Shown piece after piece: positions 9,733 to 18,845 of a stretch of DNA of 64,000 bases (within the stretch, counting starts at the first letter, position 1; each line of letters starts with the position of its first letter). Both the position numbers and the translations under genes were made by a program. Source of the DNA: Gammaproteobacteria bacterium (GTDB lineage: Bacteria; Pseudomonadota; Gammaproteobacteria; Xanthomonadales; SZUA-36); the NCBI GenBank assembly GCA_021772935.1, contig JAJFLA010000015.1:38100-102099 (forward strand). The letters are read 5' to 3'. Below the pieces are notes generated by a model, which saw only the letters and a list, made by a program, of their open reading frames with translations, was not told the origin of the DNA and did not search any database.

Positions 9733-9911
9733 ACCCTTGTGAGTTGGCCTTCTGAGGGGTGTTAAAAGCCCATGAAATGACCGGTCACATTAACCGGCAT
9801 ATGTCATCTGCCGCATCAAAGTGTCTATAATGCGCCCGGTGGGAGTTGGCGTCCATCGCCTGCCAACAGCAGATTTGTCTATACGACCCTATCCATGAAG
9901 TGAGGTAAAAA

Positions 9912-10382
9912 ATGACAGCGTCAACGCCTGAACGATACTTTGAAGACTACGTCTCGGGGCTCAGGGTTGAGGTGGGTAGCGTAAGTCTGAGCGAGGCTGA
10001 AATGATCGAATTTGCAAGCAAGTACGATCCGCAGGATTTTCATATTGATCCGCAAAAGGCAGCCAACGGCACTTTTAGTGGCCTGATCGCCAGTGGTTGG
10101 CATACAGCGTCTGCGGTCATGCGTCTGTTGGTCGATCGCTATTTAAGTGATGCTTCCAGTCTGGGCTCACCCGGGCTCGACGAACTGCGTTGGCTGGCGC
10201 CAGTACGACCTGCAGACACCCTCACCGTACATGCCACAATCATCGAGGCGCGACGTTCAAACAGTAAACCCGATCGTGGGTTGGTGCGCACCAAAGCTGA
10301 GGTTTTCAACCAGGATGGGGTCCTGGTCATGACCATGAAAGCGATGAATCTGATTGCCTGTCGTGAAGTAAATAGACCTTGA
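9912..10382 (+). CDS. MaoC-family (R)-specific hydratase/dehydratase
   Basis: A 156-residue single hot-dog-fold protein. The hydratase-2 motif is visible as FASKYDPQDFHIDPQKAANGTFSGLIASGWHTAS, with the catalytic Asp and His of the MaoC domain (DPQDFHID). The C-terminal half has the expected LDELRWLAPVRPADTL and KAEVFNQDGVLVMTM strands. Such enzymes hydrate trans-2-enoyl-CoA or related acyl thioesters. GAGG lies upstream of the ATG. No acyl-CoA genes flank it, so the exact substrate is open. Confidence 0.9.
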   Translation: MTASTPERYFEDYVSGLRVEVGSVSLSEAEMIEFASKYDPQDFHIDPQKAANGTFSGLIASGWHTASAVMRLLVDRYLSDASSLGSPGLDELRWLAPVRPADTLTVHATIIEARRSNSKPDRGLVRTKAEVFNQDGVLVMTMKAMNLIACREVNRP

Positions 10383-10476
10383 TCGTATTGCTACCCGGTC
10401 CTGCTTGGACTGGTTCATATAAAAAACACTAAGGCCTACCGTGTTCTTTAATTGTTTTCTTCTATTCTTCCCAAAA

Positions 10477-11364
10477 TTATTTCGAAAGAGTTGCCAACTG
10501 CAAAGCACCTATTTCACCGGGACGTTCCAGTTTTGGCGGAACAATGTACTCGTCCACATTATCTTGATTGAGCGAAGACATGTAGCCATTCATCAAACGT
10601 AAGAATTCTGTTCTAATGCGCGGAAAAAGATGCAACTGCGTCATCACGCCTCCACCAAGAATGATCCTTTGTGGCGCAAAGCTACAGACCGTGTTGACAC
10701 ACATTTTTGCAAGGTAGTCAGTTTGTAATGTCCACGCATAATGCTCAGGCGGTAAATTTTCTGCATTGATTCCCCATCTATGTTCAATGGCAGGGCCACT
10801 GGCAAGACCTTCAAGACAGTTTTTATGGTAAGGACAACAGCCTGCGTAATCGTCCGCCTCGTGTAAGGGCAGGCGCATATGTCCTAATTCCGGCGGGTGG
10901 GTTGGGCTCATTAACTGTCGGTTGGTGATGATGCCCGCACCTATTCCTGTGCCAACAGTGTAGTAAACCAAATTGGCCAAACCCTTGCCTGCACCCGAGC
11001 GATGTTCTGCCAGTGCGGCGGCATTCACATCGGTATCCACATAAACAGGAATATGTAGTTTTTCTTTAAAATAACCAACGATGTCGGTGTTTTGCCAGCC
11101 AGGTTTCGGCGTTGAAGTAATATGGCCGAATTGTGCTGAATTAGAATCGAGATCAATCGGGCCAAAACTGCTGATACCCAATGCCCCGATAACCCCGTGT
11201 TGTTTGGCAACCGAAGCAAAGAATCCTAACGATCTGGATAAAGTTTCTTCGGGTGAGGTGGTAGGGACAGTGAGCCGGGCCAATATTTTATCGGGCGAAT
11301 AAGCCACCGCGCAATTGAACTTAGTGCCACCAGCCTCGATACCACCCATAAGTAGTTTTGACAT
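10477..11364 (-). CDS. ROK-family fructokinase
   Basis: A cytoplasmic sugar kinase of 295 residues. The ATP-binding loop is GGIEAGGTKFNCAVA, with Glu in the place of the usual Asp, as in ROK fructokinases of the ScrK/GmuE type. The catalytic loop is VYVDTDVNAAALAEH. The zinc site is ELGHMRLPLHEADDY followed by the Cys cluster CCPYHKNC, then LEGLASGPAIEHRWG. It would phosphorylate fructose released by the neighbouring GH32/68-like enzyme. It is the last gene of the locus on this strand, separated from the receptor by a hairpin, so it may have its own promoter or depend on readthrough. Confidence 0.9.
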   Translation of the reverse strand: MSKLLMGGIEAGGTKFNCAVAYSPDKILARLTVPTTSPEETLSRSLGFFASVAKQHGVIGALGISSFGPIDLDSNSAQFGHITSTPKPGWQNTDIVGYFKEKLHIPVYVDTDVNAAALAEHRSGAGKGLANLVYYTVGTGIGAGIITNRQLMSPTHPPELGHMRLPLHEADDYAGCCPYHKNCLEGLASGPAIEHRWGINAENLPPEHYAWTLQTDYLAKMCVNTVCSFAPQRIILGGGVMTQLHLFPRIRTEFLRLMNGYMSSLNQDNVDEYIVPPKLERPGEIGALQLATLSK

Positions 11365-11462
11365 TAATATCTGCTATAAAATTGAAGGTCACAAACCTTG
11401 GCACCAGTATTGAACCGATCACAAAACCCTGATCGCTAAAAATAGCCTATGCCGCAAAGAAC

Positions 11463-11500
11463 AGATTCTTTGCACGACAATTAAACCGTGCAAAGAATCT
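11463..11500 (-). terminator. Hairpin downstream of the TonB receptor gene
   Basis: Perfect 14-base arms AGATTCTTTGCACG (11463-11476) and CGTGCAAAGAATCT (11487-11500) flank a ten-base loop, 13 bases after the receptor stop codon. Only a short T-rich stretch (GTTCTTTG) follows on the minus strand. Termination may be partial, letting some transcripts continue into the fructokinase gene. Confidence 0.65.
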
Positions 11501-11512
11501 AACCGATCTCGT

Positions 11513-13828
11513 TCAGAACAAATCATACCTCAAAGTGATCGAAGTAGTACGACCATTGATTGGCCGTATTCTTACAAAATCGCCAACCGAAGGTGCACCT
11601 TCTTCACCTTCGGTAAAGCCTACTGCGTCAAACAGGTTATTGGCGTTAATAGATACACTCCACTCGTCAGTAAAGTAATAACTGAAGAACGCGTTAACCG
11701 TTGTGTAGGCGGCAAATTTCGCCTGATTAACATTTTGTACGAACACTTCGTCAGTGCCAGCGATAGTCGCGCCTAGTACCCATTTATCAGTAGCGTATTG
11801 AGGCGTGATGTTGAAAATGTAATCAGCCTGACGGCGTGGTGTGTTGCCAATAGTCGAGGCGTCCGATGAGGCGACTATTTCAGAATCGGTGAAAGTAACG
11901 CTACCGTTAACTGAAAACGCATCATTGAAAAAGTATGCCGCTTCGATTTCGATACCCTTCGATTCAAAATCGTTTTGAGTGTTTAATTGGGTAGTTACAC
12001 CAAACTGGGGTGCTTCATCAGTTTCGGCGTTGAACAAAGTCACATAGACAGAAGCATTATCACCAAGATATTTAATGCCCAGTTCTTGCTGCCTGACCTC
12101 ATTAAGCACAAATTCTTCACCACGAATACTACCGTTTGCAAGCACATTGCTCGTGGTTCTATCCGGCGCGGTTAATGATCCACCCTCGGAAACGTTAAAG
12201 AATAATGCTGTGGTATCGCTGAACGCCCAGTTAACACCACCTGAGAACGAGTTATAACTTGCATCGTAATCTGCAGACCGTGAGGCACCGAATGTGTTCA
12301 CTGCTTGCTCATTTTGTGCGATCGTTCCATCACCATTAACATCAAGTGGCACCTGGACCGCGCTTTCGGCAAATGTTCCTTTAACTGAATAATCGTCTCG
12401 ACGATAGCTCACATCCCAACTAATAGAATCACCAATATCGCCGGATAAAGTCAGGGACGGCGCCACATTTTCGATGTTGAAATCATATTCGCGCTGACAA
12501 CAGTTACCAAAAGCCGGGTTGCTAAACAGCACACCACCAACCGAGTCACCCTGGTCAAACGGCGTGCGATTGGCGTCTAACTGGCGGTAATATTGATTAA
12601 ATGACCATTGCATTTTTTCATCTTGATCTGAATAAAACAGACCAGCAGTGATTTGCACTGAATCAAGGTCTGCAGTCAATTTAAAGTCATTCAAAGTGTT
12701 ACCGAAGTCATCAAGTTGCGTATCAAAAACGACCAGTTCCGTAGCTGGCCCATTTCCGTTATTAAACACATTGGCAGGGAACGGCGATGCAAAATTACCG
12801 TCAACGGATGCTATTCTGAAGTTGTTGGAAATAGTAAACACATCCGATAAAGTAAACTCGAATTGGACACCAAATGAATTGACACTTGCTTCAAAGCCGT
12901 CTGTAAGGTCGCTTTCCTGTGGCCCATTGCGACGTACGACGTGGTTGATGTCGTTGATTAACAAAGTACCGTCACCGAAGTCTACGCCGACTTCTTCATA
13001 CGTGGTGCCACCCGCAAATCTCGCAGGAATGGGTAGGAAAGTCGGAACGTTGTCTTCTAAAACCTTGAGGTTAAATCGTACAAAACCATTGTCAAATTCT
13101 TTGGTAACGTTTGCTTTTAACTGTCCACCCTTTTCAAAGTTACCATCAGCATCACGCGGACCTTCACCAGAACGCAAGTAACCGGCAGCGTGAAAGCGCC
13201 AACCGTCAGCTAAAGGCTGACCATAAGAAAAATCCAGACGGTTTGCGTCATATTCCAGCCCGGTTGTGAACGCGAGTGAACCACCTTTTTGTTTGCCTGT
13301 ATTGGACAAAAAGTTAATGATGCCACCAGGGCTGTTAGATGCCTGAGTTGATGCAGAACCACCGCGAATTGACTGTACACTTTGGACTGAATAGTCAAAA
13401 CGAACAAAACTATCTGCTGTTGCAAATGCAAAGTCACCAATTGTTAAAGCCGGTAAACCATCTTCCTGAATAGACAAGTACCGCGCACCACCCTCACTAA
13501 TGGGCAAACCACGAATTTTGATATTGGCGTTGGCATCGCCGCCCGTGGACTCAGACTGAATGCCAGGTATCGTGCGAAAGATTTCCGCTGTTGATCTTGC
13601 CGCAAACTTTTGCACTTCTGCGGCTGGTATCGCGGTAACCGACATCGTCGATTCAAATTTTGTCGTTGGTCTGGAAGTACCCGTGATGATTACTTCTTCG
13701 AGAACCGATTCAAAGTTTTCATCGGATGCATCGTTTTCAGCTGTTTGTGCATAAATTGGTGAACCAAATATCAGGGCTGCCGAGATTATTGACGCCTGGA
13801 CGATCAGGCTGTTTTTAATGGTTTTCAT
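11513..13828 (-). CDS. TonB-dependent outer-membrane receptor, fructoside locus
   Basis: A 771-residue outer-membrane transporter. It has a signal peptide ending near PIYAQ, a plug domain from about residue 55 (TSRPTTKFESTMSVTAI, SIRGGSASTQASNSPGGIINF) and a long beta-barrel ending in the aromatic SITLRYDLF. A calcium-like insert DVNGDGTIAQNEQ lies near residue 500. No STN signalling domain is present. Position next to the fructosidase, and an operator shared with the MFS gene, suggest uptake of sucrose or fructo-oligosaccharides. The start is supported by GGAGG (complement of 13837-13841) upstream of ATG at 13828. Confidence 0.9.
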   Translation of the reverse strand: MKTIKNSLIVQASIISAALIFGSPIYAQTAENDASDENFESVLEEVIITGTSRPTTKFESTMSVTAIPAAEVQKFAARSTAEIFRTIPGIQSESTGGDANANIKIRGLPISEGGARYLSIQEDGLPALTIGDFAFATADSFVRFDYSVQSVQSIRGGSASTQASNSPGGIINFLSNTGKQKGGSLAFTTGLEYDANRLDFSYGQPLADGWRFHAAGYLRSGEGPRDADGNFEKGGQLKANVTKEFDNGFVRFNLKVLEDNVPTFLPIPARFAGGTTYEEVGVDFGDGTLLINDINHVVRRNGPQESDLTDGFEASVNSFGVQFEFTLSDVFTISNNFRIASVDGNFASPFPANVFNNGNGPATELVVFDTQLDDFGNTLNDFKLTADLDSVQITAGLFYSDQDEKMQWSFNQYYRQLDANRTPFDQGDSVGGVLFSNPAFGNCCQREYDFNIENVAPSLTLSGDIGDSISWDVSYRRDDYSVKGTFAESAVQVPLDVNGDGTIAQNEQAVNTFGASRSADYDASYNSFSGGVNWAFSDTTALFFNVSEGGSLTAPDRTTSNVLANGSIRGEEFVLNEVRQQELGIKYLGDNASVYVTLFNAETDEAPQFGVTTQLNTQNDFESKGIEIEAAYFFNDAFSVNGSVTFTDSEIVASSDASTIGNTPRRQADYIFNITPQYATDKWVLGATIAGTDEVFVQNVNQAKFAAYTTVNAFFSYYFTDEWSVSINANNLFDAVGFTEGEEGAPSVGDFVRIRPINGRTTSITLRYDLF

Positions 13829-13859
13829 AAAACACTCCTCCGATTACTCATACCATTAA

Positions 13860-13878
13860 TTAAACCACTGTTATTTAA
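13860..13878. promoter_or_regulatory. Candidate ROK-regulator operator upstream of the TonB receptor
   Basis: TTAAACCACTGTTATTTAA matches the site at 16256-16274 at 16 of 19 positions; both are imperfect dyads. It lies about 30 bases upstream of the receptor start codon, in the short gap after the glycosidase gene. It is inferred to bind the ROK regulator encoded at 14939-16150. Confidence 0.6.
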
Positions 13879-13911
13879 TTAAATCAATACCGCTTTACTT
13901 TTTTAGACTTT

Positions 13912-14904
13912 TTAGTCTGTCTGTAAGGTTCCTTCAATGCATAATTTTCCATCTTGTTTTATTTCGATGGCAATGGGATCACTCACCCCACCGACGAAAT
14001 CACCATTTTGATCACGGTCATAAAACCCCATAACCGACCACTGTTGATTAAAACCCTGGATCACTCTCGCTGCATACATGCTACCGGCTTCATCCGCCAG
14101 CAGGAATCCATCACCGATGACCTCGTAAGGGCCGTCAAAATTGTCTGATACGTAGTAACGTAAACCTGTCTTCGGGCGACCTTGTAATGTTGTTTGTTGT
14201 TTTTCTGAGGTATACCTGATTGATACGGTACAAAACAAATAGTACCGGCCATTGATTTCTTCAATTTGAGGTACTTCCATTTCGCCATATTCACCAGGCG
14301 CAAAAAAAGGTGGTTTTACCGTCCACTTTATAAGATCCGTAGAAACAGCCTGACCAATCGCACCCCGACCATCATTGCTGCCCGTATTGGCACGACAGGT
14401 CACCAACATTCGATAGCCTTTGCCGTTAACTTCAGGCATCACCCATGGATCTCTCCAGGAAGCATCTTTCCACCGATCAAAATTCAGGCCGTCGTACCAC
14501 CGCGAATCCAGTTGAACAAGCGGGTTGTTAACGTGCTTATCCCATGTCACTAAATCTTTTGAAGTTGCCAGGCAAACTCTTTGGATTTTTCCGTCTTCAG
14601 ACCGTCGGGTGCCGGTGTAAAACATGTACCAGAGCTTGCCTTTGTGGATAATCGAACCGGTCCAGGTGGTGTAGGAATCTGCAAAATCATCATCGCCATT
14701 ATTCTTGGATGGTGCTAGTGCGTCTTGCAGTACTGTCCAATTTCTCAAGTCTGTTGATATCGCATGCCCAACTGAAACATTCCAATGCCGTAATTCCGGG
14801 TCACCGAGTGACTTATCTGCCTGCAAAAAGAATATATGGTATTTCCCGTTCTCTTTAACGAGCCAGAAATCCCATACCCACTTATTTTCTAGTGATAAGG
14901 CCAT
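13912..14904 (-). CDS. Clan GH-J glycoside hydrolase (GH32/GH68-like beta-fructosidase)
   Basis: A 330-residue five-bladed-propeller enzyme expected to split terminal beta-fructosyl bonds of sucrose or short fructans. The nucleophile motif is WVWDFW (Asp12), closer to the VWD of GH68 than to the WMNDPNG of GH32. The transition-state stabiliser RDP is at 151-153 and the acid/base is Glu210 in MEVP. It has neither a signal peptide nor the C-terminal beta-sandwich typical of GH32, so it should act in the cytoplasm after import. It lies between the receptor and the ROK regulator on the same strand. Confidence 0.82.
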   Translation of the reverse strand: MALSLENKWVWDFWLVKENGKYHIFFLQADKSLGDPELRHWNVSVGHAISTDLRNWTVLQDALAPSKNNGDDDFADSYTTWTGSIIHKGKLWYMFYTGTRRSEDGKIQRVCLATSKDLVTWDKHVNNPLVQLDSRWYDGLNFDRWKDASWRDPWVMPEVNGKGYRMLVTCRANTGSNDGRGAIGQAVSTDLIKWTVKPPFFAPGEYGEMEVPQIEEINGRYYLFCTVSIRYTSEKQQTTLQGRPKTGLRYYVSDNFDGPYEVIGDGFLLADEAGSMYAARVIQGFNQQWSVMGFYDRDQNGDFVGGVSDPIAIEIKQDGKLCIEGTLQTD

Positions 14905-14938
14905 TACCTGATGACTCCTGTTCCCAAAAAGAGATTGT

Positions 14939-16150
14939 TCATCGGGCCGTGCGTTTTAATAAAACAGTTTTGTCTGGGGCAAAATTTGAATAAAAAGGTA
15001 ACATTGCGCCACCCAACGCTACGGCGTCATAGCCCTTGGAACCCAGGACGATATTCGGAACGAAAACCTCTATTGGCGCGATCTCAGGAAATTTTCGAAT
15101 AACCAGGTTAACCAATTCGTTCACCAAAAACCTTGGCAGAAGTGCATCGATAATAACGATTTCCAAATCCAGTACACTGACAGAGGACAAAATGGCGTAG
15201 GCCAGCGCGTCAGCGCAATCATTCAACCACTCTTTGATCAGTGGTTTTGCCTGTTTATGATTCGCGATGTGTTCGATTTGATGCAGATTGTTTACGACAA
15301 CACCATGCGCGTTCAAGTGTTCCATTAACACGAATATCGATGCTCGATTAAGCAACAGATCGTATTCATGAAAAGATCGATTACGCCCTTGCAACTTACC
15401 CTTTGGCACTGGCATTGAAGCCAGCGCGCCAGCGTTGCCGTGTATGCCACTTTCCAGAGAGCCATTCAATACCAAGCCACCGCCAACAAAATTCCCCACA
15501 AGTATGTAAAGGAAATTGTTAGCCAATTGACCGTTACCAAGTTGTAGTTCAGCAATTGCCGCGGCAGAACAATCATTCTCAAAAAAAACCGGCAGATCGG
15601 TCAGTTTCTTTACTTCTTCGGCGAAACTCATTTCTTCCCAGCGTTTAACATCTTTTTGGCTCATCCCGGTTTTTTCCTGCCAGGCACCGATAAACCAAGG
15701 CATGGCAATGCCAAGCCCCGTGATTCTTTCGCGCATATTGCCAGGCAATTTTTCTTTCAGCGCAGTAATTCCAGTGGCCAATTTAGACAACAAAAAAAGT
15801 GGCTCGGGGTAATCAAACTCGTGTGTGATCCGGTCTAACACTGAACCACCAAAATCCATTAGCAAAAGCTGCATACTATGCCGGCCTACCTTGATTCCGA
15901 TCGAATACGCGCCCTTTGGATCAATTGAATAAAGAGTGGATGGCTGCCCGTGACCGCCTAAACGGCGACCGCTGCGAATGACCAGGTTTGACCGCTCAAG
16001 CTCATCAACGATTCTTGTCACCGCTTGAGGTGTAAGGTTTGAAGAACGTGCCAACTCTGCTTTTGACGAGGCGCCTGCACGCCGTAAGGCGGTCAACAAC
16101 ACCCGTACATTATAGTTTCTCAAACCGCTGGAGTTACTGCCTTTTGCCAT
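14939..16150 (-). CDS. ROK-family transcriptional regulator (NagC/XylR type)
   Basis: A 403-residue repressor-type protein. The N-terminal winged helix-turn-helix is visible as RRAGASSKAELARSSNLTPQAVTRIVDELERSNLV. A ROK sugar-kinase-like domain follows (YSIGIKVGRHSMQLLLMDFGG, FFENDCSAAAIAE, LVGNFVGGGLVLNGSL). It lacks the dense Cys zinc cluster of many ROK proteins: the corresponding stretch has GIHGNAGALASMPV and few cysteines. GTG at 16153 directly precedes the ATG and could be used. It diverges from the MFS gene, with a dyad in the shared promoter region, and probably senses a fructoside or its phosphate. Confidence 0.88.
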   Translation of the reverse strand: MAKGSNSSGLRNYNVRVLLTALRRAGASSKAELARSSNLTPQAVTRIVDELERSNLVIRSGRRLGGHGQPSTLYSIDPKGAYSIGIKVGRHSMQLLLMDFGGSVLDRITHEFDYPEPLFLLSKLATGITALKEKLPGNMRERITGLGIAMPWFIGAWQEKTGMSQKDVKRWEEMSFAEEVKKLTDLPVFFENDCSAAAIAELQLGNGQLANNFLYILVGNFVGGGLVLNGSLESGIHGNAGALASMPVPKGKLQGRNRSFHEYDLLLNRASIFVLMEHLNAHGVVVNNLHQIEHIANHKQAKPLIKEWLNDCADALAYAILSSVSVLDLEIVIIDALLPRFLVNELVNLVIRKFPEIAPIEVFVPNIVLGSKGYDAVALGGAMLPFYSNFAPDKTVLLKRTAR

Positions 16151-16255
16151 CACTTACCGCCTTATAGAGAATTGAATGAATATCGATTAAGCGATTTTTT
16201 TAGCAACGGGTCAGATACACAAACAGGAACTAAGCCGTTGCAAAACTTTACATAG

Positions 16256-16274
16256 TTAAATCCCTGTGATTTAA
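16256..16274. promoter_or_regulatory. Candidate ROK-regulator operator in the regulator/MFS intergenic region
   Basis: TTAAATCCCTGTGATTTAA is a 19-base dyad with seven-base perfect arms TTAAATC and GATTTAA around CCTGT. It lies between the divergent ROK regulator and MFS transporter genes and recurs with three changes upstream of the TonB receptor. The shared consensus is TTAAAYCMCTGTKATTTAA. Confidence 0.65.
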
Positions 16275-16415
16275 TTATCTTCTGTTTATCCTACCATTAA
16301 GCATGGTGTCGGCTCCAATATTTTATGCGTTAACCATGAGGGCCCTACTCTTCTGACACCCATTCTCTAGCGATAGACGGCTCGAACTCTCTTGCTCTCA
16401 AACAAAGGTAGATTT

Positions 16416-17642
16416 ATGTTAAATTCGGCCAAAAACAACAAACTTATTCGTTGGTTGACATACATGATGTTTTTGATGTTTGCGATGACCACCGACGCTG
16501 TTGGCGTGATCATTCCAGAAATCATCAAAGAATATAACCTAAGCCTTAGCCAAGCCGGCCTCTTTCATTACGGTCCGATGACGGCAATTGCATTTGCAGG
16601 AATATTTTTGGGCTTTCTAGCCGACCGACTGGGACGAAAGAAGGCCATCGTATTGGGCTTGGGTATTTTTTCAGTCACCTCTTATCTATTCGCAATTGGC
16701 AGCAGTTTTGCCTATTTTATGGTATTGATGGTTGCCACCGGTATTGCGATTGGAATATTTAAAACAGCCGCCCTAGCCCTGATCGGCGACATTTCCAGAT
16801 CTACTCGAGAACACACATCCACCGTCAACGGCGTGGAGGCTTTTTTTGGGGTTGGTGCCATCATCGGCCCGCTGTTCGTCACCTATCTTATACATCAAGG
16901 TGTCGCATGGAAGTGGCTGTACGTGGCGGCCGGTGTACTGTGCACAATCCTGGTCATCACTGCATTTTTCGTGAACTATCCAAAAACCACCGTGGCCGAA
17001 GACAAACCGGCCGATTTTAAGAGCGCGATTAAGATGTTGAATAATCCCTATGCTCTATTATTCTCATTTGGTGCGTTTTTATATGTGTCGGCTGAAGCGG
17101 CCATATATGTGTGGATGCCAACTTATCTGATGGGCTATTCCGGTAGCGCCGTCCTGCTCTTCACCTACTCACTCACGATATTCTTTGTGCTTCGCGCCGC
17201 CGGTCGATTTCTTGGTATGTGGATGATGGGACATTTTAGCTGGTCGAAGATAATGGTGCTTTTCAGTGGGGCCATTATGGTGTGTTTTTACTGCTCAATT
17301 ACCTTTGGCAAAGAGGTTGCCGTCTACCTATTACCATTAACAGGTTTGTTTATGTCAGTGATCTACCCAACAATCAACTCCAAAGGTATTAGTTGCTTTC
17401 CCAAAAACCAACACGGAACGATCGCAGGAGTCATTTTGTTTTTCACCGCCGGTGGTGCCGCAGTTGGGCCGCTAGTCATGGCTTTGGTCAGTGACCACTA
17501 TGGTGGTGATGCGAAATACGGATTTATCGTCGCCACTGTATTTGCCGGGATTCTATTTCTTGGGTTCCTCTACAATTTAATTGCTGCCCCTGTCGAACAT
17601 CGATTAAGAGAGATTGAGGCCAGCGAATACAAGCCGGCTTGA
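16416..17642 (+). CDS. MFS sugar transporter
   Basis: An inner-membrane carrier of 408 residues with twelve predicted helices. The MFS loop 2-3 signature is visible as GFLADRLGRKKAIVLG. The second half has RAAGRFLGMWMMGHFSW and ends LREIEASEYKPA. ATG at 16416 has AAAGG seven bases upstream and is preferred to TTG at 16392. Loop features and the late segment IYPTINSKGISCFPKNQHGTIAG recall the FHS (fucose/glucose-H+) group. In context it should import sucrose or another fructoside from the periplasm. A candidate ROK operator lies in the promoter region. Confidence 0.87.
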   Translation: MLNSAKNNKLIRWLTYMMFLMFAMTTDAVGVIIPEIIKEYNLSLSQAGLFHYGPMTAIAFAGIFLGFLADRLGRKKAIVLGLGIFSVTSYLFAIGSSFAYFMVLMVATGIAIGIFKTAALALIGDISRSTREHTSTVNGVEAFFGVGAIIGPLFVTYLIHQGVAWKWLYVAAGVLCTILVITAFFVNYPKTTVAEDKPADFKSAIKMLNNPYALLFSFGAFLYVSAEAAIYVWMPTYLMGYSGSAVLLFTYSLTIFFVLRAAGRFLGMWMMGHFSWSKIMVLFSGAIMVCFYCSITFGKEVAVYLLPLTGLFMSVIYPTINSKGISCFPKNQHGTIAGVILFFTAGGAAVGPLVMALVSDHYGGDAKYGFIVATVFAGILFLGFLYNLIAAPVEHRLREIEASEYKPA

Positions 17643-17700
17643 GAAAACCCATATAGCCCTATCGAAACGTAATGGTTATGGGGTTGGTGAAATATCCGGG

Positions 17701-18813
17701 CTATGAGCCTGTCTGCCTGTAGACAGCTTTTGGCCGAATCAGTCTGCTGTCTTTGCTGAACTCCAGAAAGTGGGCGATATAGCCGTAGACCCTGGCCATG
17801 GAAAACATAGCGGTGAAATAGTGGCTAGGAATGCCCATACTGTGGAATACAGCGCCCTTGTAGAACTCGACATTGGCCCAAATTTCTTTGCCCTTGTCCG
17901 CGAAGGCGCGCTGACAGGCATCTTCGACAGCAACCAGAGTTGCCAATAGCGACTTGCTTTCTTCATCCTGACACAACTCGACGGCCATGGGTTTCAGGAT
18001 GCGTGCACGGGGATCGACGGTGCGGTATTCCCTGTGACCCATTCCCATAATTTTGACTTTATTGTTCAGGGATTTCTGTACATAGTCATCGGCATTGTCA
18101 GCCCCACCAATGGCAATAGCCATTTCTAATGCAGCCTGATCGGCTCCGCCATGTAGTTTGCCAAACAAAGTGCCAATAGCGGCTGAGATAGAAGACTGGA
18201 TCGGGGCCAGGGTGCTGGCACAGACGCGGCCGGCAAAAGTTCCCGCATTAAAACTGTGCTCCATTTGCAAGATTTGTGCAGCATCCAGCATACGAACCTG
18301 ATCTGGGTTCGGCGTGTCGCCATGGAACATGTGAAGAAAGTTTTCGTGGAATCCCATCTCTGCGCAAGATGCCATCAGGCTTTTCCCTTCGCCCAAGCGG
18401 TAATGACCGGCAATCAGTGCGGGGATTTTTGCGGCCAGAATCAAGCCGTGTTCGGCATTCAGCTCCAAGGTCGTACTGCCCTCGGTCGGCAGAGGTATCA
18501 GAGGCAATACCCCTTGTAGCAGCAGCATGGGGTGTAGTTCACGGGACACCTGCTGTAGTAAACCTGTTTCGTGTTCATTCAGTTGGCTGTGCTGGGACAT
18601 GAAGTCAGCCAGTTCGCTTTCCTGCTCTACGTTTGGCCAGGCTCCGAATAAAATCAGTGAGACAATCTGGAGAAACGGCTTGTCCACCAACTCGTTAATA
18701 TCAATACCGCGATAACTGAGCAGTCCCACATCGCCCTGAACATCAGAAATAGCAGTCTCTCCAACGACAACTCCCGCCAGGTCACTTGAATAAAAGGCTT
18801 TTTCTTCGCTCAT
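17701..18813 (-). CDS. Citrate synthase-family enzyme with Glu at the catalytic Asp position
   Basis: A 370-residue type of citrate/2-methylcitrate synthase (short form). It should condense acetyl-CoA or propionyl-CoA with oxaloacetate. Conserved features: HSFNAGTFAGR (His186), LFGKLHGGAD (His221), GMGHREYRTVDPRA (His260) and MGIPSHYFTAMFSMARVYGY. The motif that is normally NVDFY reads NVEFY here, so the general base Asp is Glu316. GGAG precedes the ATG at 18813. It diverges from a LysR gene across a mobile element, a layout that recalls the citA-citR pair of Bacillus. A citrate-lyase-like or altered acyl-CoA preference is possible. Confidence 0.88.
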   Translation of the reverse strand: MSEEKAFYSSDLAGVVVGETAISDVQGDVGLLSYRGIDINELVDKPFLQIVSLILFGAWPNVEQESELADFMSQHSQLNEHETGLLQQVSRELHPMLLLQGVLPLIPLPTEGSTTLELNAEHGLILAAKIPALIAGHYRLGEGKSLMASCAEMGFHENFLHMFHGDTPNPDQVRMLDAAQILQMEHSFNAGTFAGRVCASTLAPIQSSISAAIGTLFGKLHGGADQAALEMAIAIGGADNADDYVQKSLNNKVKIMGMGHREYRTVDPRARILKPMAVELCQDEESKSLLATLVAVEDACQRAFADKGKEIWANVEFYKGAVFHSMGIPSHYFTAMFSMARVYGYIAHFLEFSKDSRLIRPKAVYRQTGS

Positions 18814-18845
18814 GTTTGTTCTCCGATTATGTGTATTTTTACTAG

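Noticed and set aside
12648..13181. 177-codon frame opposite the TonB receptor gene
   Set aside because: It is antisense to a clear receptor gene and is explained by codon bias of that gene.
17643..17705. ATAGCCC/GGGCTAT pair as a bidirectional terminator between the MFS and citrate-synthase genes
   Set aside because: The arms are short and far apart, and one overlaps the end of a gene; not convincing.
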